This document shows positions 61,091 to 64,000 of a DNA stretch of 64,000 nucleotides, piece after piece. The position numbers and the translations under genes are program-made. The notes beneath the pieces were generated by a model, which worked only from the letters and a program-made list of their open reading frames with translations, had not been told where the DNA came from and did no database searches. Origin of the DNA: Leucaena leucocephala (taxonomy: Eukaryota; Streptophyta; Magnoliopsida; Fabales; Fabaceae). Each line of letters begins with the position of its first letter. Positions within the stretch are counted from its first letter, which is position 1. The stretch lies in NCBI GenBank assembly GCA_037074615.1, contig CM073535.1, forward strand, positions 1 to 64,000. The letters run 5' to 3'.

Positions 61091-62798
61091 GTCTATTGAC
61101 TACTTCAGAAGCGATCTAAGCTTACCTAGTGAGCAAGATAAGTCACAAGGGTTGCAATTTCTATTTATATAAAATACTATCTGGAGAATAAAGTTAAGGC
61201 AAATTTTGCCAAAACAAGTCGCTTTTGTTATGACTTTCAGCAATCTAAGAGATCCAGAAACAAGGATTGCAGCAAGTGAGGAAGAGGATGATGGCCAAAG
61301 GAGGAGGAGGAGGAGGAGGAGGAGAAAGCGAGGAAGGAAGGAAATGAGGAACAGGGACAAACTAACTGCAGGTTGGTAGCCAACTAAACAACGTAACAGC
61401 TCATACTATCTTATTTTTGGTCAAATCATCCCATACCTTTCTGCACGTGACATGTGAGGCCACGTTTATCCTCAATTCCTCATGACCCACATGACACTCA
61501 AATATTGGCCAAATCATCTCATCGCTATCTAAATAATCACAAGGCCAATAGCTCTTCGCACAGTTGCATTAGGATTTAGGATCATGCCTCTGGGGTTCGA
61601 TTGCGATTGCGATTGCGATGCCGATGCAGTTCTAACAAGAAAATTAGGAAGAAAAGAATAGTATAAAAAATTACTAAAAATAGAAAAATATTTAATTATC
61701 TTTTAATTTTTTTAATATTTCCTTTCTCTTATTTTCCTTTTACTTTCACTCCCTCCAAACAGAATTCCATTGTTTCGGTTGAGTGATGTAACCCAAAAAC
61801 GAAAAAGAACAAAGAGATACAGCTTTGTGTGGTTTTTCTCGATGGAATTAGTTAAGAATTTGTATATAACCATGTAATTCTTATTTTTATACGTTAAATA
61901 ATTTTTAAGACTAAAATTATTAAAAAAAAATAAACTTCGATCCATATACAAATAACTTGTTATTTCATTGATGAAACGTGTGTTGTCAACCAAATGACGG
62001 ACATTGTAGAGTAAGATTCACTGTGCATTTTTCTTGTCAAATAAAATAAAAAATATTTATCTAATTTATTCCTTATGAGCAATTCTCCTTATATTATAGG
62101 CTTTGTATCTTTAATATTAATATATTTAAGTAATTTAATTAAATTATAATATATTTTTTAAAATATCTCAATTATCTTACTTAATTTTATTTTTCTCTTT
62201 CATTTTTAATTATTAATAAAACATATTAATAACAGTAAACTCACTAAATTCTATATTAAAGAGTACATTGATAATGATACGCAAGTAATGAAAGCAAATA
62301 ACCATCATTAACTCCACTGTACTCACCACGATTGACTGAACTGTACGGATAACACGCAACCGTTCTATTTCGAAGAATTACTATATTTCAATATTTCCAC
62401 GCCTTGATTCCAGATTTCTTTGCAAGTACCAAAACCAAAGCCCCTAAAGAACAAAGTAATAGGATATAGAGCTCAATCATGACAGGGAATAACTGACAAA
62501 AGGGGAAATGATGAAAAAAGGATGAAGCTGAACCAAAACCACCCTAGGTATAATAAAAACTATGACGCCCCTAAACCCAACGAAAAAGGATTGGCGATAG
62601 CATTCTCCAATCTAACTCAGCCCTGCCAAGCACAAAGATATACAGATCATTATCTCCACCTGTCAACCAATCATCATATTCAAGAAAAAAGGCGAGGGAT
62701 CCAATCAGGTGGCAGCAGATTACTCAATAATATATGCTGACGGCTGGTGTAAGCATCAGAGCTCTAGCTTAGATCGCCACCATAAGACATGGCAGAGG
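61091..62798. other. Intergenic: E1 beta promoter side and ECT 3' side
   Basis: It holds the upstream region of the E1 beta gene, with a (GGA)n microsatellite near 61298-61323 and a short GCGATT repeat at about 61600-61625. The rest is AT-rich (61660-62300) and then the likely 3' UTR of the ECT-type gene. No gene is seen. Confidence 0.55.
61298..61323. repeat. GGA trinucleotide microsatellite
   Basis: A near-perfect (AGG)n run of about 26 bp, 210-235 bp upstream of the E1 beta start codon, so it may lie in its promoter or 5' UTR. Confidence 0.8.
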
Positions 62799-64000
62799 CT
62801 AGTAACCATTAGCAACGCCATTGGAAATCTTACTCTCAGCTACTACTGGTTTAGCTGGGTCATCTCCCGATTTAGCAAGAGCGCTATTTTCAGAAAGTTT
62901 GAAGCCATCACTAGCCTGTTCAGCCAAGTTACGTTTCTTGAGAATGACAGGAAACATCATAATCTTGAGTTTTAACTACCGTACTAAGCTCTGACTTCTC
63001 ATCAGCAGCCTTACCTTCCCACCACACCTGCATCAGAATGATTGAATAACATCACAAAAATCTTCAGCCCATATATAATACTCTACTGTACTTAATATAA
63101 AACATAATTAATTAATTTAAATAAATTAAAAAATTAAATAAATTAATTATAATAAATATAACATAATTTTTAAAAAATATTTAAATTTAATATTAGATAA
63201 TATATTAATTTATAAATTAGATAAATTATTTTTTTAAAAAATAATAAATATTATATATAAAATAAATTAAAATATTATATTTTGTACTAAATCTAACCTT
63301 CAAAATACTAGAGGTAATATCCGCAAAAACTATGAACATGACTGAAGAGGCCCTGCCCGCTTTGGAAATTGCTGCTTCCCTTTCTTCTCCAAAATTGTTC
63401 TCTGGCGGTCATCATAAAATGCAAAATCATCCTAAATGCAAGTCTTATTGGCATACTCCTTGAAAATTTTAATCAGTTTTAACCCAGGCTCCAGCATTAC
63501 CTGCAACCAAAGACTTGTTGTACAGATTAAACTAGAGATTGCAGGCAGTAATGACATGTAATCATATATGTGTCTGTGAAGAACCTTTACTACCTCTTGA
63601 GAATCCCTACTGTTAGTGACGGGTTTGTTCTCATTATTTTCCAAACTAATGTGCCTTAACAAATTGTTTGGAACATCCTTCACCATGTGCCACTTCAGAG
63701 GAAAACAGCCGTTCCACTTGTCTTGTTGCCAGTACTCCACACTCTTGTTAAAATCAATCGGAGCAATCATCTCTTCTAGGCCAACAAATTGCCCACTGGT
63801 ATTAACCTGGCGTAGGAATCTAACAAATGAGATGACAAGTACCAAACAAACAGAAAAGAAAGCTGACAAGCACCAGCATCAGAGCACTAACCGAGAAGAA
63901 AAGGAATACAGGGCAGGCACCAGGTTTCTTCTGGGCTTCCTGGAATGCAGCATTAAGTTTCTCGTTGCCATTATGTGTACTGGACCAGACATTATACTTG
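62799..64000 (-). CDS. ECT: YTH-domain m6A reader (ECT type), 3' part, disrupted
   Basis: The gene continues beyond the right edge. Exons seen (minus): from 64000 to 63892, 63594-63806, from 63500 to about 63347, and from 63027. They encode the C-terminal half of the YTH domain: NVWSSTHNGN, GACPVFLFF, GQFVGLEEMIAPIDF, EYWQQDKWNGCFPLKWHMVKDVPN, NKPVTNSRDSQE. The Trp residues forming the m6A cage (in VWSS and in WQQDKW) are present. In the next exon the frame hits TAG at 63432-63434 exactly where relatives continue ILDDF; after it the same frame resumes DDFAFYDDRQRTILEK. The last exon frame ends at TAA 62929-62931, while a shifted frame continues to a stop at 62799. The family binds m6A in cytoplasmic mRNA. 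Confidence 0.88.
63090..63290. repeat. AT-rich low-complexity tract in ECT intron
   Basis: About 200 bp composed almost only of A and T (TTAATTAATTTAAATAAATT-like words), lying in the last visible intron of the ECT-type gene and similar in style to 42860-43410. Confidence 0.7.

Overview
The window is a chromosome or scaffold end from a flowering plant, probably a eudicot. It opens with C-rich plant telomere repeat (CCCTAAA type) reading inward. It then carries six intron-rich nuclear genes with plant-type splice sites, AT-rich introns and many plant transposable elements (Ty1/Copia, Ty3/Gypsy chromovirus, TRIMs, hAT and LINE debris). I cannot name the species. All exon models below were read by eye from splice consensus and protein-family conservation, without alignment tools; each of the five complete models keeps reading frame across every junction.

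Layout. 1-1130: telomeric and degenerate telomere-like repeats. 1701-18386 (+): an eight-exon gene resembling RHIP1 (RGS1-HXK1-interacting protein 1). Its 14.2 kb first intron holds an antisense Copia element (2602-14589) with 213 bp LTRs and a perfect 5 bp target duplication. That element was itself invaded by TRIM elements and an antisense chromovirus. 19285-20210 (-): broken C-terminal piece of a FAR1/FHY3-type (MULE-derived) gene. 20652-21795: antisense TRIM-like LTR pair. 22078-35161 (-): complete 15-exon glucosidase II beta subunit (PRKCSH/PSL4-like, 610 aa, C-terminal HDEL). Its 7 kb intron 11 holds LINE, foldback-like and Copia debris. 35873-42159 (+): seven-exon NusB-domain protein, probably plastid-targeted, with a TRIM in intron 3 and a hAT-like element in intron 6. 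43506-48179 (+): TATA-binding protein (200 aa). 49635-61090 (-): 13-exon branched-chain 2-oxoacid dehydrogenase E1 beta subunit. 62799-64000 (-): 3' part of an ECT-type YTH-domain m6A reader that runs off the right edge and carries an apparent premature stop.

The genes do not form one pathway. They are housekeeping genes (ER glycoprotein quality control, plastid RNA metabolism, Pol II initiation, mitochondrial branched-chain amino-acid catabolism, m6A reading, sugar/G-protein signalling). From memory, TBP, BCKDH E1 beta and ECT are also neighbours in Arabidopsis (At1g55520-55510-55500), and the NusB and RHIP1 genes are close together there (At4g26370 and At4g26410), so the window probably preserves ancestral gene blocks. 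I found no novel multi-gene system, CRISPR array, tRNA or rRNA. The unusual content is the telomere-proximal gene, the layered telomere variants, the nested and partly chimeric retroelements inside intact introns, and the broken YTH C-terminus.
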